Assembly: GCA_030562195.1 (NCBI GenBank)
Contig: JAUJPP010000012.1
Span: 7,750,001-7,814,000, forward strand
From: Nipponacmea schrenckii
Lineage: Eukaryota; Mollusca; Gastropoda; Lottiidae
Reading direction: 5' to 3'
Length of the DNA stretch: 64,000 nt
The position numbers and the translations under genes were made by a program. This document shows positions 49,474 to 62,600 of the stretch, piece by piece. Position 1 is the first letter of the stretch. Every line of letters begins with the position of its first letter. The notes beneath the pieces were generated by a model. The model did not search any database. It had not been told where the DNA came from and saw only the letters and a program-made list of their open reading frames with translations.

Positions 49474-52026
49474 CTTTACTGAGTGGAGAAATAATATGTA
49501 AACCAACATCACACCCACCAGCACTATGACCAGTTATGGTGACCTTATTTCTATCTCCACCAAAATAATGAATGTTTTCCTGAACCCAATGCAATGCTTT
49601 TACTTGATCGGTCATTCCATAATTTCCAGGAACCAAAAAAACCTTAAAAAAAGAAACGCCAATGAATTTCTAATACATGCAATATAGCCATTATCTTTTA
49701 TTACTTTAATCATTTAATTCTTGATGTTATGGTGCCAGTTTTATCTCAATTAAAATCCATTGTTAAATAATACCTACAAAAAGTCTTTCAAATTTAAAAT
49801 TTTAACGTGGGAGATTAAAGTTGTTTCTGTGTTAGAAATGGTATATTTCATTCTGAATTTTGTTGGTTTTGCTCTTTTAAAATATGTTTAAAACATTAAT
49901 CAATGGTGAGCTCTTACCAAAAACTCCAAGTCTAAGGTTAACGGTTACAACTATAACATCCGCTTTCACCGCTAAAACATCACCATGTAACATACTCCCC
50001 ATACCATTACGATTACCACCACCATGAATATGGAACAAAACATTTTTCTTCAGGGTTCTCTGCATAAAAGCAAGCAATGTTTCAGCATGGTTGGAGACCA
50101 TGTTTCAGAATGAGTGAAGATTATGTTTCAGAATGAGTGAAGATCATGTTTCAGAATAAGTGTAGACCATGTTTCAGAATGAGTGAAGACCGCGTTTCAG
50201 AATGAGTGGAGATCATGTTTCAGAATGAGTGGAGACCATGTTTCAGAATGAGTGAAGATCATGTTTCAGCATGAGTGAAGATCATGTTTCAGAATCAGCG
50301 GAGACCACGTTTCAGCATCAGTGGAGACCATGTTTCAGAACGAGTGGAGACCATGTTTCAGAATGAGTAGAGACCATGTTTCAGAACGAGTGGAGACCAT
50401 GTTTCAGAATCAGCGGAAACAGTGTTTCAGAATGAGTGGAGATAATATTTCAGAATGTTTAACTTTCCATTTTTTTCGCCCTTAGGGTCTCAAATATCTT
50501 GAACGGGTGTTTCCCTGCATATTCCTGAAATCGACTGAAATCTTGTTTCTGTACACTCTTCGTGGTAGTAATACATCGTCAAAGTAGCAGTTAAGCATGC
50601 AATTGAACCCAGGTCAAATTTTTGTCAATGCATCTGACTACAATTGTATGCTCGGTGGAGTGTATATGGATACAGACCGACATTGCAAGTTTCAGAACAG
50701 CAAATTGCTTCATATTATGTAGCCATATCACGAAGACATGCCATGTCAACCAGGTCACAGCTGCAAGACTTTCTACACTTAGTCTACAAGCTTACAGCAA
50801 GGAATGCATATCAAAAGATACTACTGCCTTTCAACCAGATAGTTTGCAGAGGAAGGTCTCACAGCTTAGCAAGAAAACAAAGTAACAACCTTACAAGTTC
50901 ACTATGGATTTGCATTGTTGCACATCTTAAATTCTCAAAAGTTTTTATTTATTTTTTTATTTTTTTTTTATTATTATTATTATTTATTATTATTATTTTT
51001 TTATTTTTTTGCCAGGCTTCAATATTGCAATATGGTCAATCTTGTACTGTACAATTTTAGTCTTAATGATTGTTACTTTAGAAGCTTATTTCTTACTTGA
51101 TGTACAGGGACGTATATGTTGATATATAAACAGTCTTCACTTTGCCTTCTAAAGTTTGGATAATGTTGATCTAGATATCCATTAAAACCATAACGCTGAT
51201 AACAGGCTGGAGGAAGTCTTGTGGTTTCAATAATTTCATCACCCCATGGTATTGGTTCTTCAGCATGCTATCAGCAAAAATTTGTTTTATTACGTATAGA
51301 AAATAAAAGATATTTAAAAATGGATAATATGACCTCCATCAATGTTGTTGAAATGCACTAACACGATTACCAAAAGAATTTCAGCAGACCCTGACTGGGT
51401 ACTGGGTATTCTACAGAAGAGTAATACCAAAATATAAAATCTTGATCTAAATAATTCGATCAATCACTCTATAATCAATATATCGATTCAAATCTTATTG
51501 GGAATTATATATGGTAACCTATTTAAATTATTAGATATATTTATTTTATAAATATTACATTAAACCCACACACAATTCCCTTCTCACAATTACCCATATC
51601 ATATCATATTTTTTGTTTCCTGTACAATTACTTGGCTCATTATTTTGGTAAGTGATAAGAAATATTTAAATAGGACATACTGCAGTAGTACTAGTTTAAT
51701 TAAGTAAACTTGTATAAGATCCAGATGATATAAGATAGATCTGAATATTTGAAATTATAAACGCGGATCATTAAGATAGACTAATTAGCTAAATTAAACA
51801 TATTAAAACAATTAAACACTTACCTCGAATCGATATTGATCAATTGGTGGTCTGGCATAAGGACTCCTAAATATCTCTCTACTTTTCCCACATCTTTAAT
51901 ATCATTTATGTATCCTTTTATTTTGCCATATTTTGTCCTTTTAACTATATATTCTTGAGAAATTGAATGAATACAGGGGCAAATAAATGCAAATGTTATA
52001 AACACAGGTAAACATCCCAACTTCAT
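49474..52026 (-). pseudogene. Carboxylesterase/cholinesterase-like gene, broken copy
   Basis: Secreted alpha/beta-hydrolase fold esterase. Exons (complement): 51824-52026, 51097-51267, 49918-50059, 49474-49642. Exon 1 encodes a hydrophobic signal peptide (about residues 1-20). Exon 2 has EDCLYINIYVPV, exon 3 the oxyanion-hole HIHGGGN, and exon 4 the nucleophile elbow GHSAGG. Exons 2 and 3 have the same lengths (171 and 142 nt) as in the paralogue at 59657. Exon 1 has lost one base within the segment equivalent to GVPYARPP of the paralogue, shifting the frame. Exon 4 is 17 nt shorter, again out of frame. No exon beyond exon 4, with the acid and His of the catalytic triad, was found. It is therefore non-functional as read. 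Confidence 0.85.
50083..50455 (-). repeat. 23-bp minisatellite in the esterase pseudogene intron 2
   Basis: About sixteen copies of a 23-bp unit reading approximately ATGTTTCAGAATGAGTGGAGACC on plus (shown split: ATGTTTCAGAATG, AGTGGAGACC). It begins some 20 bp from the exon 3 acceptor. Units differ by A/G changes (gaccatg, gatcatg, gaagat). No spacers, so it is not CRISPR-like. Confidence 0.9.
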
Positions 52027-52426
52027 AATTGTTTTCCGTAAACAACCACACTGGACAAACAGTGCAAGGTGTTAGTAAACTGCTAGAGAAAGAATGTTTT
52101 TATTCACGCTGGAAAAAAAAAATATGTTTGTCATTTAACTATAAGGTTTAGTGTTGAAGATTAGGAATCTTTAAATATCTTTACCAGTCGAAACACTGCT
52201 AGCTTCATTAAACAATATTTGATTGAATGATGAAAGAAGGAGATGTAAAAAGAAATAAATCTATCGTTAAATTAGAAAGTAGCGTTTCTCCGGGTAATCA
52301 GTCTCAGATGTCTTTCAAAAAGATTGGCGAGAAAAAATCGACATTTTCTTAAAGAACTAACTCATGGTTTACATATTATTAAAGCAAGTACATTTCAATT
52401 ATATTTCATAAGCTTCAAGATGTTAA

Positions 52427-53290
52427 GATAAGATAGGATAAGATGATTTATTGTACGTAACACCCTCGTAGGGCAGAATACAAACATATTTAAAACATAC
52501 AATTACAATACAAAAAGCAAACATATAAACAGGGTATCAGAAGGTGCTTTATAAAATGATATACGTATAAGGAACTTAAAGTCAAAAGGAATTTTATATC
52601 AATATAAAATGTAAGTTAATATGTAAAGAAACAAAGGTGTCAGAAAGAAAACAGACATTAAGTTTTATATAACCATATTAAGGAGGCAGTCCCAGTAGCT
52701 TAAACAGCCCAAATTTATTTATTTATTTTTTTGAGAAGAGCTCTCCCAATGGAATATTATTTTCAGCCAAAAATATTCTTTAATAGGCAAGAAATTAATG
52801 TTTGTACTTATAAAATTACTTAAGAAATATTATTTACTATATGTGTCATTCAATTTTCAACTTATCAAAAATCAAAAAAAAAAAAAAAAACATAATTTAA
52901 TAAAAAAAAAAGGGCCATTATACATGAAAACAGGAATACAAAAATTTGATTAAAAGGATATAATAAAGTTGCAAAATGAATAAGTGTGAAGAAGTATGAC
53001 AATAATAACATCGAAGAATTTGTTAATGAGCTTTGTCATTATGAGTGTATATAGGGATGGTTTTTAGATTACCCTTTCTTTAAAGGCGTAAAATGTATGG
53101 TGTCATAGGGTCTAGAAGCAGTGGCAATGAAAGTGGAATATTAAGTACAGTTATTGGTGTAGTTAAGAACTTTTCACGTAGAGACTGGTATTTCGGGCAT
53201 ACCAGTAAAAAATGGTGTTCATCCTCAACCTGTGACAGGTTGCATTGTTGACAGATTCTCTTCTCCACAGGGATCTGTCTATTTAACAGA
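52427..53290 (-). mobile_element. 5'-truncated LINE (non-LTR retrotransposon) fragment
   Basis: On minus, 53268 to 53080 encodes RICQQCNLSQVEDEHHFLLV and CPKYQSLREKF, the CxxC...H...C zinc-knuckle found C-terminal to the reverse transcriptase of Jockey/I/CR1-type LINEs (pattern C..C....ED..HFL..CP.Y). The 3' end carries CAATAAA followed by a short CTTATC repeat (52427-52455 on plus reads AAGATAAGATAGGATAAGAT), a simple-repeat tail instead of poly(A). The reverse transcriptase itself is absent. Confidence 0.65.
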
Positions 53291-54391
53291 CCTTACAATA
53301 AAAATTCAATTGTCGACTATGAATTCATAATCTCTCCTCGTGGTGATATAGTTATTACTGAATTCATATTCCAACGAATTTGCATAATTTTATCAGTCTT
53401 CTATTTGGCTGTGCTTGTTCTTCGTTTGGCCTATATAGGCCCTACTGTTATTTATTTCTCAGAGACGAAATGGAGTCTTACGTCATATTTTGAAGCTAAG
53501 AGTACAAACTACAAAGTTGTTGTTTTTCATTCACATTAAGTCTAATTTGTGCCCTTATGCTGTGAAACGCCCTCAGAGCCTTAGGAAACCGTATTTTACT
53601 CATATTGTCAGATTTATAAGAAATGATTCATGCACAAAATTCTGTCAGTAACTAAAACAGAAGAAATGCTATTTGGTATCTTTATTTATTAACTTAGCTT
53701 CTCTTTAAACCAGATTGTACCTTGGTGTTTTTATAAGCCAATTTATTTGTTATGGAATGCTACGAACCTGACAAGTAATTTGAGCTTTAGGTAATTTCTT
53801 GGTATTTATTTTTTTTATTGATATTGGAACCAGTCAAAATTCCATAAACTAAAAAAAAGAACAACAAAACCTTACCGCTTTAACAGACATATCGGTCATT
53901 CAGTATTGATTGAAATTTGTTTTGATTATTGAAAAAGTCTACTTGAAATTTCTTGTATCAAAATGTTGGTAAGCATCATGAAATAAGAATTGGGAATAAT
54001 ATAGGCCTATACGGCCTGCAACCTACTGAGTAAAGATATATTTATGATTATAAATATTCCTTATCATTTATCAATAAGCCTACTTTTTTTTACTTTTACT
54101 TTTTTTAATTCGTAGATTGTATTTTAGTCTATAAAGACTTAAAGGGATAATAGGTCTGAGAATGAATTTGACCAGTAAGAGCTCTATTCATCAGTAAATA
54201 TACCTGCTGCCATAAATAACATAAAAAAAATAATTATGATAATAATTGTATTGAAATGTCCCCATTTAAACTATTGAACAACAATTCTTTCTGAATGGAC
54301 TCTAAAACAAGACCACTAAAACTTTTTATGCTCATGATTGTATAATTTAGTCGGTGCTTTTTTAAATATCCTCTTTCTCCCTTTCTTTTAG

Positions 54392-55560
54392 GGAGAGAGA
54401 CACTTATACACTTTGCCTAAATTTCATAAGAATCCTACAAAGGACTGGTTCATGCCTATAGTAGAATCCCTAAAGGCCGCCCGATTATCTCTGACTGTGG
54501 TAGTGAGTCTTATGCAATGTCAGAATACATTGATCAATTTTTACTACCACTAGCATGTCAACATCGAGCCTACCTTAAGGACACAACTGACTTTGTCAAT
54601 AAAATAAAAAATCTCAAAGTCCCTTCAAATGCTATTTTAATTTCTAATGACGTAACTTCTATGTATACCGATATCGACAATACTACTGGCCCAATGGCAG
54701 TTCGCAAAGCTTTTGATAGAAACCCAGATCCAGACAGACCCGACGATGCAATTTTACAGCTTTTAGAGATTTGTCTTAGTCGCAATGATTTCACATTTAA
54801 TGGTAAAACATATCTGCAAACCTCAGGTAAAGCCGAGGGAAAACGATTCGCCCCTTCATACGCAAACCTTTTCATGTCAGAGTGGGAACGTGAGGTATTA
54901 CCCTTTTGTCCATTTGACCCACTTTTTATGGACGCTTTTTAGATGATATTTTAATGGTTTGGACTTACTCCATAGAACAATTTTGGCAATTTTTTTGAAA
55001 TCTTCAACAACCACCACCCATCCATTAAACTAACGGCCAACGTCAGCCACAAAAGCATAGATTTTCTCGATACCACTGTTTTTTTAAAGGAGATTCCATA
55101 GCAGAGACTAATAAATTAGATATTAAAGTATATTTCAAAGAAACCGACACTAATCAACTTTGGCATAAGAGCTCATTTCATCCAAAATATACATTTTCTG
55201 GAATAATTAAGTCACAAGATTTACGATTTCACCGAATTTAGACAAGGTCTTCTGATTTCAACCAAGCCTGTATACGATTGTTTTCTCAAAACTTAAAAAG
55301 CGTGGATACTTTAAACGATTTTTACGAAACATAAAATTTCCACCTTAGCACAGATAGCAGCTAAAAATAGACTTTATGCCGAAGTGCCTCCAGGCTTAAG
55401 GAGTGCCCCGTGTATGTCAACCAGATGCAAAACATGTCCCTTTATATCAGTAACTCGTTATTTTCTAAGTAACTCTACGAATAAAAGATATCCGATCCAA
55501 GAGCACCTAACATGTGAAAACTCAAATGTAATATACTTAATTTTTAACTCACTAATAATA
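54392..55560 (+). mobile_element. Penelope-like element relic (RT plus start of GIY-YIG domain)
   Basis: Reverse transcriptase of Penelope-like type: YTLPKFHKNPT (about 54413), GRPIISDCGSESYAMSEYID (about 54474-54533, spanning a frame change), VTSMYTDID (54652-54678, active-site region 3), and a block with RPDDAILQLLEICLSRNDF. It continues with EGKRFAPSYANLFMSEWE. The catalytic FLDDI at about 54938-54952 is one frame off from the preceding codons. After degenerate sequence, 55384-55540 encodes a CxTCP zinc-finger linker (RCKTCPFISVT) and LTCENSNVIYLI, the opening of the GIY-YIG endonuclease, then stops matching. The 5' part (before the RT thumb and palm start) is missing. Confidence 0.8.
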
Positions 55561-58500
55561 AAATTCATCTTTTCATGGGGTAGTTTATTTTCCTCCAGAA
55601 ATACGAAAGATAATGATATGTTTTTATCATCCAGTAAACTCTACTTTTTGTAATTTGACAGTAGCCTTTAAACAATCATTAATTGCTGCATAACAGTCTA
55701 CTTTTGATATCAAATTTTTTGTTCGCTTCAGAAAAGTTACTTTTCCTTTCATTCTGTGCAACTTATGATGGAGATAAGTTGGGTGGGTCTAAAAATGTTA
55801 TTGAGACCATAGTTTTCAATATTCAATAATTTTTAAAGAATATCCATATGCTGCTACGTACGAATCACCTATGACGAAGGATTCCGAATGACGAAACATA
55901 ACTCGCAACCTAATATTTTCAACAATACCCATTTTGGCGCATTTTTTTCCTTCCGGTATATAGGTTGGCAGCGGTTGGTGGTAGGCTTTTGTAACCCACC
56001 CAGAGAAGTCATGAATTACAATTTTGGAAAAAGTAACATCTAGTTAAGATAGTTGGGAACGATATTGTAGGCTATTCATGTTTTCAAATTTCGTGAATTT
56101 ACACGCTTTGAAAAAAATCTGCCGATTTTACACCAATTCTCCCGAGTTTTTTCATGACCTGTTTGTTCATGACACATGTTTAAGGTTAGATCAACTGACA
56201 AACATTGAAACATATGATCTAAGTTGGTCTTTGGTTGTTATAGAAATTGGCAGAATTGAGGCCAAAAGAGAAGAACTTTTCTTCCAGATACTGAAATCAT
56301 TTTATCTAATTTAACGTAATTAGTGTTGCATCAGAAATCACGAGATATCTCTGTTATACATCAACAGGGTTGTTAAAATTAATGATATTGCAAGTCTAGT
56401 TAAAAGTCGGGTGCTTTCTGATAGACTTCGTTTTAAGAGGCGTGTTGAATTAACTTTATTATAGCAAGCCATGACAAAAACTGTAGTATAAGTAGTGGAA
56501 AGTAGCCACCGGAGGTACGAGAAATACCAGATGATACTTATGTCAATAAGGTTTAATCCCAGAAACAGACGATACTGCTACATTACAGATTGCGTAATCA
56601 GTGGCAGGATACAGGAGAGGAGGGGGTGGGGTGGTTCTAGAAAATCGGTTTGTGCATTAATTTTAACCCACTCTATTTTATCTAATTTAAAAATAAGTTT
56701 ATACTTTTTTAGCACCAATGTCTTTGACGACTCCAGTATGTAGCCTCGTCTCTGGGCTATCACAGCAACTGGGCATAACGTACCTTTAAAGACGCGTTGC
56801 TTCTATATTTGACCCTGATTATTCTATCTCACCCCTTCTTATATTTAGCCCTAGAATATTGTATGGTCTTTATGTAGAGCGAGTACGGACAATTGACAGG
56901 CGCATCAATAAGCAAACTTGCTTGATCGAATAGAACTGACCCGAAATAAACAGCTTCAACCAGCATATTATTAGCAATTGTTGGATAACAAGATCACAAC
57001 AATCACCAAGAGGTTTACCAGCCATTCATTGTTAAAGCTTGACTACTTGTTTGTATAATTTTTGTTATCTAAATCCTTTATAATAACACCGGAAAAACAG
57101 TCTGATTGGTTCCAAGGTTACAAAGCTCAGATATCGTTGCAAGTGGTGACAGAATGACTACAAACTACCCCAATACTATTTTTAGTAAATGGGCGACAGT
57201 GGCAAAAAATTGGCAAGATGTCTCAACATTATATAGAACATGCCTCTGTGCCTGTATCTACAGTCTTAATTTAGAATGAATGTCGAATCGTGTTCACTTG
57301 GAACCGAAAGATCCTTCGTAAATGACTGTTCACAAAAAAACTTTGATAACCTGACTATAATTAAGTAGTTATTATATTATTATATTATTATTGTTTCGTG
57401 AGAACCTATGGAATCAGTCCGCATCAGTGCAAATTTGCGAATACTAACATTCTACATTATATTTAGAGCACTACATGAACTCAGAGTTAATGATATCTAC
57501 ATCTTTATAACCATTGCATACCCATTCTAACTAAATTAATATATCATTCCTGGCACTAAATTTAATCATGAGAACTTACCATAATGTCTGAATACAGAAT
57601 AAACAATCGCAAACTTCAAGTAAAACGTAAAACATCGTGTCAAAAATGGCTACGTCTATCTTTCACCCCCTATGACGCCAGCTTCTAGGAATTGCCGTCG
57701 AACAGCGCCAATTACTGGAAGCGTGTATAGTAGAACTAACTGGGTTATAAAAATACCATACATCATATCATTTTTATAATGTTGTACCATAACAGAATAT
57801 TATAGAACTGGAAAAGTAATAATGTAAACTACAAGTGTAAGTAATATTTACTGTTATAAGTCAAATTGTTGACTTGGTGAATAATTTGTCCTCGATTTAC
57901 ATTTACAGAGAGTTAAAATGTTAAACGATTCCTAGACGGGTTTAAAAATGTTTTTGTATGGTTAGAAAATGTCTAATCTTGATTTCTCAACTACTACTCG
58001 AGTGAATTGATTTGTTTGAATGAAATGTCATTACTTGCCATCAATTTTTTTTATTCAGAATATTTTCTTGGTGCTAGGCTTTTACAAATCTTTATCAAGT
58101 AAACTGATATGAGATGTTGGAGGTGTGAAGTTTTCTTTAATGAATAGTGTTATTAGAGCTACATTTTTTTTAGATCTTTAAGAGTTTTTTTTTCTTTGTA
58201 ATTTTAGTGTAGACTGTACAAACAACTGACATCACACAGTTATGGGTAAATTAAATATTATGCTATGAGGTCGACAGGATAACAGGATACGTTATTTAAA
58301 ATAAATACCGGATGGGTCTGATATTCGATAGGCCATTACAAATACTATCACAGTAAAGGTAAAGCAGTGGAATCGTGAGAATTTCTAAACATTATGGATG
58401 CATTATAAAATGTTGATGTGAAAATTGATGTGATATAAGACTCAAATAGTATTATAATCTTGATATATAACCTATAGAACCATGGATGTGTTATCAAATA

Positions 58501-58870
58501 ACAAATAGGAAATTGCGTGGAATTTGATAATAAAACAAAATTCGTGTAAGTGGTTCTTTTATCGTACAAACATGACTTAGATACATGATAAACCCATGTG
58601 ATCAAAATAAAAAAAATGCCAATGGATATAACACGTGAAGAAGCAGAACAAATTGCATTGAGAACAGATGTGATTTAATACAAATACATATGATATAAAA
58701 CATGCATCATGTCATATTAGGAAATATGTTTTAAGAAATGAAGGAGATGAAAAAGTAGGATGTTGTTAAAGTTATAAGAGTTATCACAACAAAAAAATTG
58801 AGAAAAGGTGGGCAAAAACAGTTTCTCGGAGAAATCGAAGAGAATTGGATAGAGATAAAATACATAGGAC
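55561..58870. other. Intergenic, nothing recognised
   Basis: About 3.3 kb without a recognisable gene. The sequence near 55860-55925 (ACGAAGGATTCCGAATGACG) may be a 3' remnant of the Penelope-like element. A MITE family 2-like end (TTAAAGGGATAATAGG) lies outside this interval near 54139, upstream of the Penelope relic. The short frames here look random. Confidence 0.45.
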
Positions 58871-59345
58871 GTGGTAAAAGGTATTGGACAAAGGAAATAG
58901 GAAATATTAAAGAATTAGGACGAAAGAAATAGGAGCAGTTTAAAGTTCAAGGGCAGAGATTAAAGTCCTAAGACAGAGATTAAATAGATAGAATCGAGGT
59001 CAAATATATTGGACAAGCGAAATAGGAAAGCGTTGAAAGATATAGAGCAAGACAGGCCCAAGACAGAGATTAAAAAAATAAGACAGTTTAAAGAAAAGGA
59101 ATAGGAGATTGGTGAAATAGGACAGGGATAACAGAAAAGGACGGGGCTAGAAGAAAAGGGACAGAGATTAAAGCAATCGGACTGACCTAAAAGAAATAGG
59201 ACAGGGCTAAATAAAATAAGACAGAGATTAAGGAAAGGGACAAAGCTAAAACAAAGAGAACAGAGATAAGAGAAATGGAATAAGCGTGAAAGATATGGTT
59301 TCAAGGAAAAGATATAGAGATTGAAGAAATCTGATAGAGATATAA
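58870..59345 (+). repeat. Degenerate purine-rich tandem repeat
   Basis: Plus strand is strongly purine-biased, built from variants of AGACAGAGATTAAAG and GAAATAGGACAG in about 20-25-base steps. A long minus open frame (58960-59511) exists only because the complementary strand is pyrimidine-rich and stop-poor. Confidence 0.7.
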
Positions 59346-59656
59346 AAAGGAATAAACGTAACGTATAATTAAGAAGAGAGGATGTCATATTATAAATCAA
59401 AGACTTTAATATAAACAAACGGGATAACAGAAATTGAAACAGAAAGAAAAAGAAGAAATATAGTTGTTTACAATCCTCTGATAGAATGTAAAACAGACTG
59501 GAACACTTCAATATGAATTAATAATTAACACACACACCAGTCATACGTGAGTTGTTGCGTATGATTTTTTCCATGTGAAAGTCATGCCCAGTGAAAGCTA
59601 CTACTGATGAAGGGAGACATATTACAGTAACGATATCTTAAACCATTAGCGTAACC

Positions 59657-62600
59657 ATGAATTTAATAGAAATTGTCTTAGTCTTTAGATTAATTTCGTT
59701 GGCCCTGTGTGAAAAAGAGTCCACAAAATATAAATTAAGGGAAACGAAATACGGAAAAATAAAAGGATACATAAATGATATTAAAGATGTGGGAAAAGTA
59801 GAGAGATATTTAGGAGTACCTTATGCAAGACCACCAATTGATCAATATCGATTCGAGGTGAGTAGATTGTATGCCATAAATCTCTTACAGTTCTATCTGT
59901 AACATTAGTTATTGTATCTCTTATTTTACTGCATGCCCCTGTAATGTTAGTTTTTATATCTTATATTACTGTTATTTTATCTCCATTGTTGTGTTGATTT
60001 TTCTGTAACATTTGGTAGTATTTCTCTTTTGAAATTATCTGCCTTTCTATGTAACGTTAGTAATTATATCTCACTTATTACTACCCGCCTTTGTTAAATT
60101 GGTAAGAATATGTTATATTACTGTGGGTCTCTGTAATATTTGTTATATCTATATTAATACAGACTGCCACTGTAACATAATCGTAATTGATTTGACATAT
60201 TTTCGTGGAAAAAGATTACTTGTAATGTTATTACATGTTAAACACACGAATACTATAAAGTTCGTGTTGAAGTTAATGGTTTCACATGGTTCGTATATCT
60301 AAAAAAAAAACACTATAGATAAGAAGGCAATTTCAGGCTAATTATACAATCTAACGTTATTTTGGAAATGAAAGAAGGTAAAACTGTTATATACCTTTGA
60401 ACTAAAAAATAAAAAGCAAGATACCATTTTCGATATCCAAATATATTTGCACACAAACATTAATCAAAAGCAGACATATATTTTAACGACGCTTCATGTG
60501 GCGCGGAAAAGAAGAAATAAGTGGGTGATTTTCGATAAAATAATCTAATAAAATATTTTCAATGTAAATGATATTTCTTAACTATTGATACCATGAAGAA
60601 GTTTTTAATAAATGGGGGAAGATAAATGAATACCTTCAAGTATGATTTATAGTGCCTTTTTATCTTGCTACAGACGAATGTAAATTTAATAGGAAAATGC
60701 TGATTAATTGCTGCATGTTTTGCACACCAGAGACAGCTTCTATCTCTTAAAGATACCCTTTCATTCTCACTAATGGTCAATTGTTGGTTAATATTTGTTT
60801 TTTTTAAGGATGCAAGAGATCCATCCCCGTGGAGAGAAGACATTTTATCCACAATTACATTATCTGCTGCTTGTCCACAAACTGGAATGGACTGGAGATA
60901 CGTCCATAGACATCAACCAAATTTTACATATGAATCAGAAGATTGTCTCTACCTTAACATATATGTACCAGTAAACAAGGTAAAAAGAATTTTACTTTTT
61001 AAAATCATACACAAATGATGTATTTATACTAACATGCAGCTTTAAATATGAGTAAAGATACTAGTAGTAGAAACTTCTTGCATTTCACAAAGCCGTGCTT
61101 TTGGCATATTTCTAAATCAACGTTTGGATATATACATGAACCAACCCTAATTCTCATCATTAGAAACTAATAACCTCCCTTGGCAAACCATATACGTCAC
61201 TACTAATGTATTTAATCAGTGATCTCGTAACGTTTGGATTAATTCAAAATGGTGGCCTCCATTGAATCATTGTTTTCATTAATTCAAAGCAAGTTTTCTA
61301 TCATATGCCTGAGCGAAAAGCAGACAAAAAGCAACGCAAAGACATTTTTATCTGTACCAAAAAATCGGTAAATAACTTTCCTACGAATCTGTCCCAGTTG
61401 TTATGCTAGAACCAGTTTGTGCGCTTGTAATCGCTCCTTTGCTAAAAATTACATGGTCAGCCATTTTCTTATATTACGGCCTTGACCATATGGATTCGAT
61501 TATCCCGGAATAAAACTGTAACTAAAGATCTTGTCTGGTCAAACGTTTCTTGCATGGAATTTGATTGGTAGAAGAGTGATCTTTCGACCAATCAAAATTA
61601 ATGACGAGAATCTGGGATTGTGAAAGCAACGCTTGGTTCATGTATATATCCAAACATGTGCTTTTGGTGGACTTGATATCTCTTTCAACTACAACTACTA
61701 AATATATGTACAGTGAAATAATTCATCCGTCCGTCTATCCGAAATTGGCTTGTAAACATAATACAGACAACACTTTTTATCTGATTCAATTTAATTCAAT
61801 TTAATGTAGTCATTTATATTGATGAGAGCTTGGGCAAGTTCGATTTGATTTTTTTTTCAATGAACAATTTTTGAGTTACTGCCCTTAGCAGTTAGAAAGT
61901 TATTGCCCCTGTCTCAGCAAAAACTAGTCAAAATTTGTCAAGAATATAGTTTCCATCCGATTTTAAACATATATCTAATTATGAAAATGTAGTTAGTGAA
62001 TACACTTATCAGAATTTTATGAAATTTTGTGTGTTGGATTAAAAATAAATGATATATTGGATAGGTTACATTTGGTACGATTTGCCACAGACGAATTCCC
62101 TTGAAATACGGAAAACTTATCAGGGAAATGGGCGTATCTTGTAGGCAACCACTTATTATGATTATGTATTTAACAGTCGCAATCACTACTGGAAGTTCTG
62201 ATACACATTCATGGTGGCTCTAATGAAGTTGGAATGGGTGGAATGCTTCATGGAGATGTTTTGGCTATTAAAGGGGAAATTATAGTTATCACGTTTAATT
62301 ATCGACTTGGTGCTCTTGGTTAGTAGAAATAGTATTATATATTTTTATAGGAAATTTTACTCTTATATAAAGCTTTTTTTTTAAATTCTACTATATGGAG
62401 GTATGGAAACACTCATTTATGGAAACACTCATCTATATAAGCATTAAGATATAATCATTATACAATCACATCTTTGCTTTAGGGTTTTTGACTGGAAGTT
62501 CCAGTCAGTTCAGAGGAAACTATGGAATGACTGATCAAATTAAAGCTTTTCTTTGGGTTCAAGAAAATATACATTATTTTGGTGGAGATAGAAATAAGGT

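Noticed and set aside
50083..50455. CRISPR-like array of 23-bp repeats.
   Set aside because: Units are directly abutting without unique spacers, and this is a eukaryotic intron. It is a minisatellite.
50644..51060. 138-residue plus-strand open frame.
   Set aside because: It lies in an intron of the minus-strand esterase copy, ends in poly-Phe/Leu from a T-rich run and has no recognisable family.
58960..59511. 183-residue minus-strand open frame rich in Leu, Phe and Ser.
   Set aside because: It is the pyrimidine-rich complement of a purine-rich tandem repeat, so few stops are expected. Hydrophobic repeats follow the DNA repeat period and no family is recognised.
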